A stretch of DNA of 64,000 nt from Latrodectus hesperus (Eukaryota > Arthropoda > Arachnida > Araneae > Theridiidae). The translations under genes and the position numbers were made by a program. The notes beneath the pieces were generated by a model. The model had not been told where the DNA came from. It searched no databases and saw only the letters and a program-made list of their open reading frames with translations. Positions 10,271 through 22,675 of this stretch are shown here, piece after piece (the first letter of the stretch is position 1; every line of letters begins with the position of its first letter). The DNA lies in NCBI GenBank assembly GCA_037975125.1, contig CM075852.1, forward strand, positions 11,040,814 to 11,104,813. The letters are read 5' to 3'.

Positions 10271-10708
10271 TGTCTTTTTTACCTTTTTTTTTTCTTTTTG
10301 GACTTGTCACACGACAACATTACCATCAATTCTTACAAATAAATCGCCATTCTTTAATTTCCATTTTGTATTGATCTTATAACATGTTTATAGTTGATAA
10401 TTTGATACCATGATAAATAAAGCTTTGTAAAAGTTATTTTTTTCCTACAAAGGTTTAGAGGAAAAGAATAAAAGGAATCATATTTGGCTCGAATATTCGA
10501 ATCTCTAGAATTTAAAAAGTATTGCAGTTGCAAAATATTTGTTTCTTTAGATTCACAGAGCTCAATCCAACAAAATCATTTGCTAAAAAGATTGGTATAT
10601 AAGATTTAATTTAAAAGTCTAATCTTAAATTGATCTTTAAATTTACAGTAATCCTATTTCATTTAATGTTATCATAAGTTGACATTGTAATTTATAGTAC
10701 TTAAATTA

Positions 10709-10940
10709 TTTTTTATTTATTTATTTTATTACATTACATATATTCAGACTTGTATACTTGATTCTTGAGATCCGCTTGTAAGTCTTCGTCGATAATAGGA
10801 CAAATAGCACAATGACAGATGTACAACCACAGAAGAATAACGAAGAAAATACCCAGGGCCACGGTGGGAATCGAACCCACACTCCTACGCTCTCAAGCGA
10901 TTAGCGGTGATGCTTTAGACCACTCAGCCACGGAGCGCCC
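10709..10940 (-). mobile_element. tRNA-derived SINE, full length, with 11-bp target duplication
   Basis: On the minus strand the head (about 10850-10940) folds like a tRNA. It has an A box, TGGCTGAGTGG (10920-10930), and a B box, GGTTCGATTCC (10867-10877). About 140 bp of unrelated body follow, ending in ATAAAATAAATAAATAAA-like tail repeats. Exact copies of TACTTAAATTA flank it at 10698-10708 and 10941-10951. The A box plus long variable region resembles a Ser/Leu-type tRNA. It is too degraded at the acceptor stem and too firmly fused to the tail to be a working tRNA gene. Confidence 0.88.
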
Positions 10941-10951
10941 TACTTAAATTA

Positions 10952-12912
10952 AAATTTGATAAAAATTTGTTATTTATCACAGCTTAAGGAACCAATTATG
11001 TAAAATGCGAAATATTAATCACTCAAAATTTCTAGAATCTCTCTGATTGTTCCAGTAATAATAACTAAAAACTATTCCAACATAAAATGATAAATGTCCA
11101 TATAAATATTTTCCATCAAAACAAAATATAAATTTATTTCGTAAATTAAGTATACTTACAAAATTTATTATAGATATCAAACATATTTTTCAAAACGAAA
11201 TTTTTTATTTTAGTTTTTAATTTAGTGTTTAAGAATAGTTTAATATTAATTATAGAAGTTTAATCTTCGTCTTTATTTCTCCTACAAAACGATATAAGAA
11301 AGATGGGATTCGTAAATTATCAGGATTCTCGTTTGTTTCTGGAAAATTAATGATTCCAGTATCCAGAATGGTATAAAATCAAAGAGCCGTGTAAGAATCT
11401 CTTTTTCGTTCTGATCTGGTAATGAATCGCGGCAGAGAACAACTATCCTTAACCTTCAAGAACATATGAACAACTACTCACTTATTCATGATGATTTATC
11501 GCTCATACAAATGAACGAAATAAATTTTCTAGCCTCTCCTCACCCCAATTAAACACTTACTTCAGAGAAAACAATTCTAATATCCATATAAGTTTATGTG
11601 CTTCTTTTAAGCAACATGGTCTGTTTCAAATCTAGCAAAAATAAACGAAAACATTAGTTTTTATGCCCACGATGAATCATATCCGGAGATGATATCGATT
11701 ACATATTAATTAGGCATGCATCGTTATCGGGAAATTTGAGAGAGCGCAACAGAATAAACAATTTCTTGTACCACTAAAAGCAATTAATGTAAATACATTG
11801 CACGAAATTAATTGGCTCATTAAACGAGGCAGATTCATGGCATGGACAGGTCGTAAAACATGCTTCCTGAGTTACTTGTCTCATAAATACACTTCTGGAG
11901 CATCTAAATAAGGCGTTGTGATTTGTGAGATTCAAGATGGCGGAAATATGGCGCTGTTCTTATGCCATTTTTTGAAATCTGGCTCTTTTATGACAGGTTC
12001 TCTATTTAATTCTTGGCTGATTTTTCACCTTTCACCATGGGAAATGAATAAGCTTCTTGGCGAGGCAAATTGGAATTTCCTCCACTACTGCAACAATAAA
12101 AGTAAGGGGAAAAGAAATAAAGAAACAAGATTCGGCATTCCGAATGTTTACCCCTACTCTATCATCCAGTTTTCGCATCGCGTAATCAAATTGTGAACCT
12201 TTTACCGTAATTGTACCATTTGTTCGCCCCTTTCCCCCTTTTCTTGATCATTAATTGCATGGCCAAATACAGATCTTCTTCAGCTGGGGAGGGTGTCTTT
12301 TTTTCCCTGGCATCCATTCTCTTGCCAAGAACGTGTAAGCGTAACGGCAAAGTCATCTCACGGTCATTTGCCCTCCGATTAAAAGAAAAGAACGCTGATT
12401 CGATGTTAAATACCTCCTCCATTTCCTTCTCCAGAAGATAGAAAGAACGGACGAAGATTAGACAACTTCTTCTCTTATGAGTTTATCAAAGGTCCCATGT
12501 AGAAGGATAGTACAGCGCATTTTTTCTGCCTGTATCGTAATTTTGTTTGAAGAAACCATTTATCTGTTGTATATCAATAACCATTATTGTTCATGAGAAA
12601 ATGTCTTTTCTGTGTTTCGTAAATTAGTTTAACAAAACGAAAAGTCGTATTCTTATAAATAATTACTCTTAATAAATACGAATGTAAGTTTAAAATAATT
12701 GTAGTTTATATAAATAAATGAGAATTATTTTGAAATTTTCAATTATATAATTATTATAACAATAAATAGTATTTAACATTCAAGTTTAGAATAAAATATA
12801 CAGTTTAACTATTTCTACAAACTTAAGCCATCGAAATATTAAAAAAAATGTTTTGGTTTTTTACAGATAACACTAGTATATACTGTGATGTTGTTATTAC
12901 TGTAATGTTGTA
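10952..12912. other. Intergenic stretch with a GC-richer block at about 11300-12480
   Basis: 10952-11300 is plain AT-rich DNA. From about 11300 to 12480 base composition and complexity rise. The block contains several TAATTA/TAATTG-type homeodomain cores and a pyrimidine-rich segment at 12210-12440. Overlapping 76-92-codon frames on both strands are unrecognised and lack any family motif. It may be a conserved non-coding or regulatory block, or an undetected exon; nothing decides between these here. Confidence 0.3.
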
Positions 12913-15043
12913 CTTACAATTAGAATTTACTAAGCTGTAAGTCTAATCTAAAAATCTGCTGCCGCTTTCTTGATCATCGTATAGCTAGATCTAATATCTA
13001 TGATTTTTAATTTGCATTGTATGACTCATGAGAAAAAATTTCTGTAATAAAAAGATGGTGAAATATTAATAAGAACTTAAATTTTCAGTTTCAATGATAG
13101 AACATGAAGTTTTATATTCTAATATTTTTTTACATGTTTCATAAAGGTAAATCACATTCAATATTAGTGAATAGAAATTCTTTCAGTAACTTTCAAAAGA
13201 CGATCAAATTTCTAGTTATTATTCTACGAATGTGATCTTAATCATATTCTTACAATTAGAATTTACTAAGCTATAAGTCTAATCTAAAAATCTGCTGCCG
13301 CTCTCTTGATCATCGTATTTCTAGATCTAATATCTGTGATTTTTAATTTGCATTGTATGACTCATGGGAAAAAAATTTCTGTGATAAAAGGATACTGAAA
13401 AAGAAAGTGAAATATTAATAAGAACTTAAATTTTCAGTTTCAATGATAGAACATGAAGTTTTATATTCTAATATTTTTTTACATGTTTCATAAAGGTAAA
13501 TCACATTCAATATTAGTGAATAGAAATTCTTTCAGTAACTTTCAAAAGACGATCAAATTTCTAGTTATTATTCTACGAATGTGATCTTAATCATATTCTT
13601 ACAATTAGAATTTACTAAGCTATAAGTCTAATCTAAAAATCTGCTGCCGCTCTCTTGATCATCGTATTTCTAGATCTAATATCTGTGATTTTTAATTTGC
13701 ATTGTATGACTCATGGGAAAAAAATTTCTGTGATAAAAGGATACTGAAAAAGAAAGTGAAATATTAATAAGAACTTAAATTTTCAGTTTCAATGATAGAA
13801 CATGAAGTTTTATATTCTAATATTTTTTTACATGTTTCATAAAGGTAAATCACATTCAATATTAGTGAATAGAAATTCTTTCAGTAACTTTCAAAAGACG
13901 ATCAAATTTCTAGTTATTATTCTACGAATGTGATCTTAATCATATTCTTACAATTAGAATTTACTTAGCTATAAGTCTAATCTAAAAATCTGCTGCCGCT
14001 CTCTTGATCATCGTATTTCTAGATCTAATATCTGTGATTTTTAATTTGCATTGTATGACTCATGGGAAAAAAATTTCTGTGATAAAAGGATACTGAAAAA
14101 GAAGGTGAAATATTAATAAGAACTTAAATTTTCAGTTTCAATGATAGAACATGAAGTTTTATATTCTAATATTTTTTTACATGTTTCATAAAGGTAAATC
14201 ACATTCAATATTAGTGAATAGAAATTCTTTCAGTAACTTTCAAAAGACGATCAAATTTCTAGTTATTATTCTACGAATGTGATCTTAATCATATTCTTAC
14301 AATTAGAATTTACTAAGCTATAAGTCTAATCTAAAAAATCTGCTGCCGCTCTCTTGATCATCGTATTTCTAGATCTAATATCTGTGATTTTTAATTTGCA
14401 TTGTATGACTCATGGGAAAAAAATTTCTGTGATAAAAGGATACTAAAAAAGAAGGTGAAATATTAATAAGAACTTAAATTTTCAGCTTCAATGATAGAAC
14501 ATGAAGTTTTATATTCTAATATTTTTTTACATGTTTCATAAAGGTAAATCACATTCAATATTAGTGAATAGAAATTCTTTCAGTAACTTTCAAAAGACGA
14601 TCAAATTTCTAGTTATTATTCTATGAATGTGATCTTATTCATATTCTTACAATTAGAATTTACTAAGCTATAAGTCTAATCTAAAAATCTGCTGCCGCTC
14701 TCTTGATCATCGTATTTCTAGATCTAATATCTGTGATTTTCAATTTGCATTGTATGACTCATGGGAAAAAATTTCTGTGATAAAAGGATACTGAAAAGGA
14801 AGGTGAAATATTAATAAGAACTTATATTTTAAGTTTCAATGATAGAACATGAAATTTTATATTCTAATATTTTTTAAATGTTTCATAAATGTAATAAATC
14901 ACTTTCAATAATAGTGAATAGAAATTCTGTCAGTAACTATCACAAAAGACGATCAAATTTCTAGTTATTATTCTACGAATGCGATCTTATAGATATACTT
15001 ACAATTAGAATTTACTAATTTGTAAGTCTAATCTAAAAAAACT
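12913..15043. repeat. Satellite-like tandem array, unit about 349 bp, six copies plus a partial one
   Basis: Units starting CTTACAATTAGAATTTACT begin at 12913, 13249, 13598, 13947, 14296, 14646 and 14998. The lengths are 336, 349, 349, 349, 350 and 352 bp. The middle copies differ by only a few bases; the outer ones are more diverged, and the last stops after about 45 bp. Copy 1 lacks a 13-bp segment around GGATACTGAAAAA. Each unit keeps a GC-rich island, CTGCTGCCGCTCTCTTGATC. No coding frame runs through a unit. Sharp central homogeneity with decayed edges is the usual outcome of unequal exchange. Confidence 0.95.
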
Positions 15044-17190
15044 GGACGCAGCTTGATTTTCATCAGAATTAACATAAGGGCTAACCTTTTAATCCAGTTC
15101 ACAGTATTACTGAGTATGACATAAAGAGAATGATTGGCAAACATTGCTATTTCAATGAAACATAATTTGTTATTGAGCCATTTCAAAATATTAGATACTC
15201 ATTGTACAATACTCTCAGAGTACTTTTAAATTAAGAAACACACCTCAGAAAAAATTACTTTGATTTTGGACTATTTAGTCTAATTTTTTTCAAGGTATAC
15301 TAACTAGCTAGGGAATCATTCCATATGTCACAGTTTTTAATTTTGATAGTTCCAATAAGAGAAAAATATGTCATATTTGACTATAGAATGTTAAAATTTC
15401 AAAAATCATCAATAACGTTCTTTTTAAACTGAAAAGTCAAACAGGTGGATTGTTTCGTAGTTTTACGATTAGCAGTACAACAGGTAGGGTTTATGAAAAT
15501 ATTATTTATAATTATATGAATGCTAATAATGTTGAACAAGAATATGAAATTTCTTTGTCAAATCATCCAATTCGGGCAATTGTGAAGGACAAGAACGGCA
15601 GCTTTAACAACTAATTGGAATGTTTCATTTGCCATATAGTTATCTGACTCATGACTACATGCATGGTCAGTTTTTTCAGATTTTGTAATCATGTTCTCAA
15701 AGTGAATCTATATTTTGACTTCATTCTTTTTTTATTCTATTATGTTCAAATAATGAAGTTACTCTCCTGATGGTGTCAAGTGCAGGAAGATTACATTTAT
15801 TGGCCTTTGAGGAATGTGTATTACTTCTAAATTCATTCCTTTTAAAAGTTAACTGATTTTACAGAAATTTAGTGTAAATGAGGAATAAACAAATTTTTAT
15901 AAAAAAAGCATAGTATCAGTTTTCTTATACTACTTCCAAATTTATGTGACGTATATTGGCTTAAACTGATAAATAAAACGAATTCCAGAAGTATCTTAAG
16001 ATTCCTTAAATGTATTCATAATCATACACAGTACTTTAAAAATAAACATATGTAAAACAGCCAATAAAATAGTTCAAACACAAAATTTTTATAAAATATA
16101 TGTAAGAAGCTTAAATTTAGACATCTTTTACTACGCTCACTATGTGCATATTTAAGTTTCCTTTACATCATGAAATTAAATTTATATGCTTCATAAAGTA
16201 ATTAGTAAGTAATATTTGACCAATATGTAAAAATTACCTGCAAATGTTTGAGTTGCTTGAAAGTGTTAGAAATATTTTATAATTTTTGAATAAAAAAGAA
16301 AGAAATGCTGCATTTGATATTCAACTATAAAATGCTTGACTTTGAATTGATTGAACTATTTTGTAATCTTTATATTTATGTATATCTTCTATTCTTCTTC
16401 AGAATAGAACATTACAACAGCAAGTGCAAGATAATCTTTCTACAAAATTGCATCACTTTTTCAACTTTTAGCTTTACTTATAATCCTCTTAATCTATTGG
16501 ATTTTCTAAATCAACGCAAATAATGTATTCTACGTTGCTTGGACAATAACCAAACTCACATATTTTCAGCTATGTGCTTGAAAATATTGTTGATATCAAT
16601 GGTTTAGTTGAATCTTAATTAATAATGGTGTTCGTGTATGTAGTTATAAATTAAAAATACGTATAAAAATAATTGATTTCCCGCGATAATATTTGGTACA
16701 ATGAATATTTAACTATGGGACATCATGGTAAAAAATAAAATGATAATTAAAAGTAACAAAATAATTAATTACTCATAATTAATAAAATAAAGTAAATGAA
16801 AGACAATCGCAAAATACTATACATTGCATAGTTACAGCAGATAAACTTCTGACGTTTTTAATTATTAAATGATAAGTTTTTTTTATATTTTCAATAATCT
16901 TATCGAAGTTACTTCGTTCACTGGCCTCTAAAACTTAAGAAATAACCGGTTTTTGCGCCTAATTTTCCAATGAATGAATCTAAAAACAACAAAATTAGAT
17001 GGCAAGTACACAAAACAGGTATGTATTGGTTGTGCAACATAGAAATTTACATAAGAAAAATAAATGGTTTACAACAAAAAAAGCAATATCGCTGAAAAAG
17101 TCCATTCTATAATAATCACAATTTTATGTGGTAAAATGCCATAGAAACATAACAAAAAGGAGTTTTATAATAAAGGATATACCCATCACT
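15044..17190. other. AT-rich intergenic stretch with one unexplained open frame
   Basis: The only thing of note is a 76-codon plus-strand frame at 15387-15614 that has no initiating ATG near its start and no recognised motif. The rest shows no genes or repeats I can support. A 72-codon frame near 16305 is A/T-driven. Confidence 0.4.
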
Positions 17191-18140
17191 AGCTAGAAAG
17201 CATTGGTGGCATCGACTTCCCATACTGTCAATTAAGTTGTTGGTTACCGAAATGGTAAGCGAAGATCAAACAGGGAGTAAGCTGTTTCCCTACACACCTT
17301 AAGAAGGACTTAAAGCAGCAACCCGTCTACAAATATAGTCCCATAGATGCTCAATGAAATTCAGATCTGATGATTGAGCTTACCATTCTATTCTCTCCAA
17401 ACCAAGACCCTCAAGATATTTCTCAACAAATACAGCTCGATGAAGCCATGCGTTATATCATCATCAAAATGAAATAATTGTTGCATCTGCATATGGGTAG
17501 GCGTATGGATCAAAAATCTCATCCCGATATCTTACACTAGTTACAGTTCCTCACTGGAACAAATGCTGGTCAGTGTAATCCTGAGTGAGATCCCTGCTCA
17601 AACCCACCACCGTGGTAACCGTGTCTTTCCACAATGTTCGATTGATTGAATTAGCACTTTGTGTTCTCTCCAGATCAGCACATGTCCAGAATTACTCTCC
17701 CGTGAGAATCTGGACTCGTCTGTAAAAAGTACAGAAGCTGGTCCAGCAAACATATTCTGTAGCCCAACATAAGCGACCCTTCTCTGTCGTCCTGTGAGGG
17801 GACGCATACAACTAGTCACCTTACATAGAAACCTGCATGGTAAAGACACCTTTACATGATACAAGCGGATATTCTTATCTTTGATGCTACTGAGTGTTCT
17901 GCGACAAGTTGCGGCACAGAAACGCTTTTTCTCCTTTAAGCCAAAAGAGTTATTAAACGATTTTCCTCATGTATTGTACCGTGACGAGCCTGGAACATAG
18001 TCTTCAGGATATAGCACTTCGGTTCGATATTGATTCCAAAATCGGGTACCACGCTGAAATCGGTTTCCAAAATCGGGGATTAAGATGCCTAACACCATCA
18101 ACCTATGATATCCCCTTTCCGTCCATCCGATAACCGCGAC
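17190..18140 (-). pseudogene. Decayed Tc1-like transposase
   Basis: The minus strand around 17598-17864 encodes A-S-V-L-F-T-D-E-S-R-F-S, the catalytic block with the first Asp, then a stretch like SNSGHVLIWRE. Further downstream in other frames come a degenerate DDNA-like block (17460-17480) and, at about 17345-17375, S-D-L-N-F-I-E-H-L-W-D, matching the third catalytic region of Tc1-type DDE enzymes. Several stops and frameshifts separate these pieces. No terminal repeats were found. Confidence 0.72.
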
Positions 18141-18255
18141 CTTAACGAATAAGGATTCTTCTGTAAGGATTTCTCTCAGACGTTACAGGACCTCCTGACT
18201 ATTGTCAAAGAATCTGCTAACAAAAGTTACATGCGTAATTACGAAAGCATGATAT

Positions 18256-18294
18256 ATATATACATATATATATATAGTATATATATATATATGT
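18256..18294. repeat. (TA)n-rich microsatellite
   Basis: Interrupted runs of TA/AT with single C and G interruptions, directly downstream of the decayed Tc1 remnant. Confidence 0.8.
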
Positions 18295-21200
18295 CTTCCT
18301 TTTTCTCTCACTCATATATACCCGTTCTTTCTAATTAAAACATGTGATAGCATAGAGCCTTTTTGCATTAATTTACATAAGTTCATTTTTACCATCTATA
18401 TAAATTTAAGTTTTACTGTTAGAGCCATTTTTTTAAGGTAAGCATTAAAATAGATGTTTCTTAACTTTTGGAGACCAGTGTAGTAGCATCAGTATCTAAA
18501 TTTGCTTTTCATAATATTTACAGTTTTTATGCCATAAAGCTAAATCTATAATTTATTTCTTGATTTATTGTAGGAAGTGCAGAATATTATTCTTAATAAT
18601 GTGAACCCATTTACAAATTTAAATAGCTAGGAATTTTTTTATTCCATTTTCGAACACAAAATTATCAGCATCAAAAAAAAATAAAAAAATGTAGCTCAAA
18701 TGATAAATGAATATTTTCAAAAATATCGAAAAAAAATGCAGCTTTAAAATATTCATTCAATAAAATTAGCAAAGCAATTTTTCATTTGAAAAAAAAAAAA
18801 AAAAAACTAATGAAGTCATTAAAACCTAATCAAATCCCGGCATTCGTATGTTTTGCAAGAAAATCAATTACGAGATGCGTACCATTTTCAATTAAATATG
18901 GAGGCAGTTTCCAACATATTAATCGCAGTGATGTAGTAGTAAAATCAAATCGTAATTAATTTTTTTTTTAATTCGAAGACACAAGAATCATTTTAGAATT
19001 CTGATGCAGAAATGTTTAAGAATATAAGATCGGCTATCTTCTTTCTGCAATGATCTTCTCTTTTATTAATTCCATCATGAGTTCCAAAATAAATAGTCCT
19101 CTGATGAAAACTAATAATTTATTACTTCATTTCTATGAAAAGTTTAAATTACTTCTTGAAACTTATTACGGATTTCAGAACGAGAGCTTAAGTAATTACT
19201 TTGATTACTTTCGACATTATGACTAGGAAATGATCATTTGTAAGAATGTGTATTTTTTTCGATTATTTATTCTTAAAAGTGTTGTTTTTAATGTCTAAAA
19301 TATATAATTATTTTATATTTTTATCATCAATGTTATATGGATTTCTTTATGCAATAAGAACACACAGTTTTATATGAATTAATCCTGAATGGAAAGTTAT
19401 AATCGATATTATAAATTTATTTTTTATAAGTTTTTTAAATGTTATGAAAATAATATAAATATATAAGTACTAGGGAATTCATATAAATAATATATAAAAA
19501 ACATTTTCTTTTCCAATGAAAAAATATGTGTACAGTTGAGAGTAAATGCACTAAATACATTGAAACCTTGGTTATTAATTATGAATCTGGCAACGGTACT
19601 TTTAGAGACTATTTGACAGATTTTCTAAATGTTATTTTTCTAGGTCAATGGAATAATAAATTTTTAATCGAAATATTTCCGTTAAAAATTCGAAGAAATC
19701 AAACTTTTTCGAACTGTAACTTATAGTTTATAAAATTTTTTAAATCGTGAGAAACTATTCAGACTTTATTTCTTTCCCACGTGAGAAAAAAATATATTGA
19801 CATGAAACATTTAAAACCAGGATTCAGAATTATTCTTAATTCGCCAAAATACAATTTGATGATTGATTATGAATCTGGCAATCCTTCTTGCATTCATAGA
19901 GTGATAATAATAGCTTTTCTGTAATATTATTTATTCCCATATCAGCTCTGTAAATATAATCCAAAGAGATTTTAAGAAACTAAAATATTTTCGAATTCTC
20001 ACAAACTTAAGATCCTTAAAGGTTCTCGAATCTTAAGAATTCATCAACAGTTGAACCGTTCTGGTTTTATATGAAAGGCTAAAGAGATATACATCATTCG
20101 TATTCATGTGATTTTAAAGTTTGTTCCTAAAACCGAATTAAAAACTTCTATAAATAAAAATGTTTCAATTTAAATAAAAAATAAATTTTTATGTAATAAT
20201 AAAAAATAAATATGTTATGTTAATTTATCAAATAGATACAATTAGAATTTACAATGAAACATGCAATGTCCAATAAAAGCAATCGAAAATTTTAAAATTT
20301 TCATTCAGATAACAGCGTATTTTTAATGTTTCATAATGAATGCTCATTTTAGATAAAACTAAAAGAAATTTAGTATGCAAAACATAAAATTTACTAAAAA
20401 TGATAGAAAATTATATAAACGTCTTCAGACACGTTTTACAAAACTGTATTTCATTGGAAATACGCGCGCGATAGATTGTCTTGTAATTTAATTGAATGTA
20501 ATTTAGTATCACAACACTCTTCAATGTCTGAGACAAGCTTAAATATTGTCTAACTTTTGTTGAAATTGCTAAATTCTAATGATTTATACACAAATGCAAA
20601 CTTACTATTTTTCAATAAATTTCAGTTGATTGATCAGTTTTTACACTGAAAATAATCTATTTTCAAATCGTATTCCTAGAATTTGAATAAGCTTTGATAA
20701 ATAGTATAAACAAAGAAAGAAAATGATTACATTCTAAGTGTTATCAATATTTTAAAATAATAATAGGAAAGACTTTAGACGATTTTTATCAATTCGCTTG
20801 AAATTATTAAATATCTAAATATTTTTGCAACGCTAGTTTTCTTTGATTGATAAATAAATTTTAAAAAATAATTATATTAAATTTCTTACAGAATCAAATA
20901 AAACGTGAAAAAAAATTATTTTCAGATCTACTTTCAGTAACAGGATTTTTCTTAGAAATTTTGCAACTTATTTTTTTTTCGACACTTTATATATTTTAAA
21001 ATTACATTGACACGATTAATTCATTTTGTTTCGGGGAAGTATTTTGCTAAAATTATTCTGCTTAAATTTATTTTATTTATTAAGAGACAGATTAATCAAA
21101 ATATTTTAATGATAGACTTAGTAAGATTATGAGTTTATAATTAAAGGCCAAGCAAATAATATGTATATGCTCGGCTATAAATGGTAAGGACAATATATAT

Positions 21201-21910
21201 AAAATCTAAACTACTGTTAACCGTTCCATATAACTATCATTAATAAATTGAGTCTATAAGCTATTAACTTACAAGAGATCTCGACAAACAACAGCAGAGC
21301 AATACTCTGACCGATTAACCGTTGGACAAACACACACACAGTTTAACCTTTAACAGGAGATTAGTGCAGATTAGCATTTCGCTTGCTTATGCGAAGCATA
21401 GCTTTTTTTAAATGAAAAGCGATAGTTAAATTCAATTTTTATAAGATAAATCTCTAAAATTCTTTCACATACATTGTAAGTATTATAACCAACACTTGAT
21501 TTGCTTGAAAACGTTAAAAAGCTAATCACTCGCGCATTATAGTATACATTGCTAACCACTGCTTTATTATGCCTGATGTGTTGATTTTCTTTGTGTAGCA
21601 GTTTTAATGGTCAATAATATATCTAAGAAATGCAATTATACAAGCAAGATGCTATTTATAAAAGCAGAATTCAAGGTAATTCAGTATAAATTGAATGCAT
21701 AAGTTTTACTTATTAATATATGTATGGAAGAAGTAATCGAGTGATTATCTTGCCAATTTGCAACAGAGATCTAAATGGAAGTTTGATTGAAGTCGCTGTG
21801 TCAGGTATCACTGTCTCATTAAAGGAAAATGAATTGCCAATGTGCACCTGGAAAATTGGTTCATCATCTAGTCTTTGTATCAATTTTAATATACTTTAAA
21901 CCTTTATAAG
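18295..21910. other. AT-rich intergenic stretch
   Basis: No gene is seen. Two segments about 295 bp apart share TTATGAATCTGGCAA (near 19580 and 19870), a possible old duplication. A segment near 21240-21340 (GAGATCTCGACAAACAACAGC...) has the composition of an LTR end, but no partner was found. A 66-codon frame at 19526 and a 62-codon frame at 21559 are unremarkable. Confidence 0.4.
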
Positions 21911-22060
21911 TTAAAGGGGGAGTGTAACCACAAGTCAAAACTGAATGAAGTGAATATTTGTTCTATTATTATAAATTGATTGCCATTGTTGTTTTGGAAC
22001 TGTAATTTTTATGAATTTTAATAAAATGATTCTCAAAAAATAGGACTTCTTCACCGGGAT
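21911..22060 (+). other. Possible polypurine tract and 3' LTR start
   Basis: TTAAAGGGGGAG is followed directly by TGTAACCACAAG at 21923, the arrangement of a retrotransposon polypurine tract and LTR start. An AATAAAA signal follows near 22020. No pol sequence is readable upstream and no second LTR copy was found, so this is only a candidate. Confidence 0.25.
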
Positions 22061-22163
22061 TTCCCTCTAATTCAAAATGTGCAATGTCCCAAAAGTTTCT
22101 CCTACTTTAATTTAATTCTTCCAAAATTAAGCTACAAAGTACAATTGGACTGCTATTCACTTC

Positions 22164-22400
22164 CCACACTAAAAACCTAACACCGAGTTTTGCAAAATCA
22201 ACTTGGAATTGGGTGGTCTCAGCCTGCCAGGTTTTACGAGTTCTAAAAATACTTGAGCCCCACACTAAAAACTCAACACCGTGTTCTCCATAATCAACTC
22301 GGAATTTACCACACCAAACCACCTAATTCCGAGATGACTTTGCAGAACACGGTGTTGGATTTCTACTTCAACCTGCCAGATTTTAGGAGTCCACTTCCCC
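22164..22400. repeat. Foldback repeat with a direct duplication
   Basis: 22274-22305 (beginning CAACACCGTGTTCT and ending CTCGGAATT) is inverted at 22325-22357 (AATTCCGAG...AGAACACGGTGTTG), with a loop of about 19 bp. A diverged direct copy of the left arm lies near 22164-22213. Flanking segments share CCTGCCAG.TTTTA. It could be a small foldback or MITE-type element; its ends are not defined. Confidence 0.65.
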
Positions 22401-22444
22401 AGTTTATTAAATTTTTAATCAGCCAGCTTTGTTTTCTAATACTA

Positions 22445-22664
22445 AACTAAACTCCATGGCACGACAGCCCATGTGGGCCAAGGCCTACAATGCCCATAAC
22501 TGTTTTCATGACCGAGGGCCCTGGGGTGCGAAGCATATGTCCCAGGTAGGTGGTCAGCCTAACGTAAGACCCCCAGTGTTTAGTTCCCAAGCATGCTTGG
22601 TACTCAGTTAATCGACCCACTGAAGGGATGAAAGGCTGAGTCAACCTTGCCCAGCCCGAGGATC
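22445..22664 (-). mobile_element. GC-rich SINE-like insertion with 11-bp target duplication
   Basis: A 220-bp block, far more GC-rich than its flanks, lies between exact copies of TTCTAATACTA (22434-22444 and 22665-22675). The minus strand contains CAGCCTTTCATCCCTTCAGT followed by GGGTCGAT and GAGTACCAAG. That word order strongly recalls the conserved core of cephalopod tRNA-Lys SINEs. The reading frames through it (60-65 codons on both strands) are chance products of its GC content. I place the tail (TTTAGTT on the minus strand) at the left end. Orientation is less certain than the insertion itself. Confidence 0.75.
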
Positions 22665-22675
22665 TTCTAATACTA

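Noticed and set aside
10850..10940. tRNA gene on the minus strand
   Set aside because: A and B boxes are present, but the sequence runs without a break into a SINE body and tail, and the whole unit is bounded by an 11-bp target duplication.
22429..22644. Overlapping 60- and 65-codon frames on both strands
   Set aside because: They coincide with the GC-rich SINE-like insertion, and openness on both strands reflects its composition.
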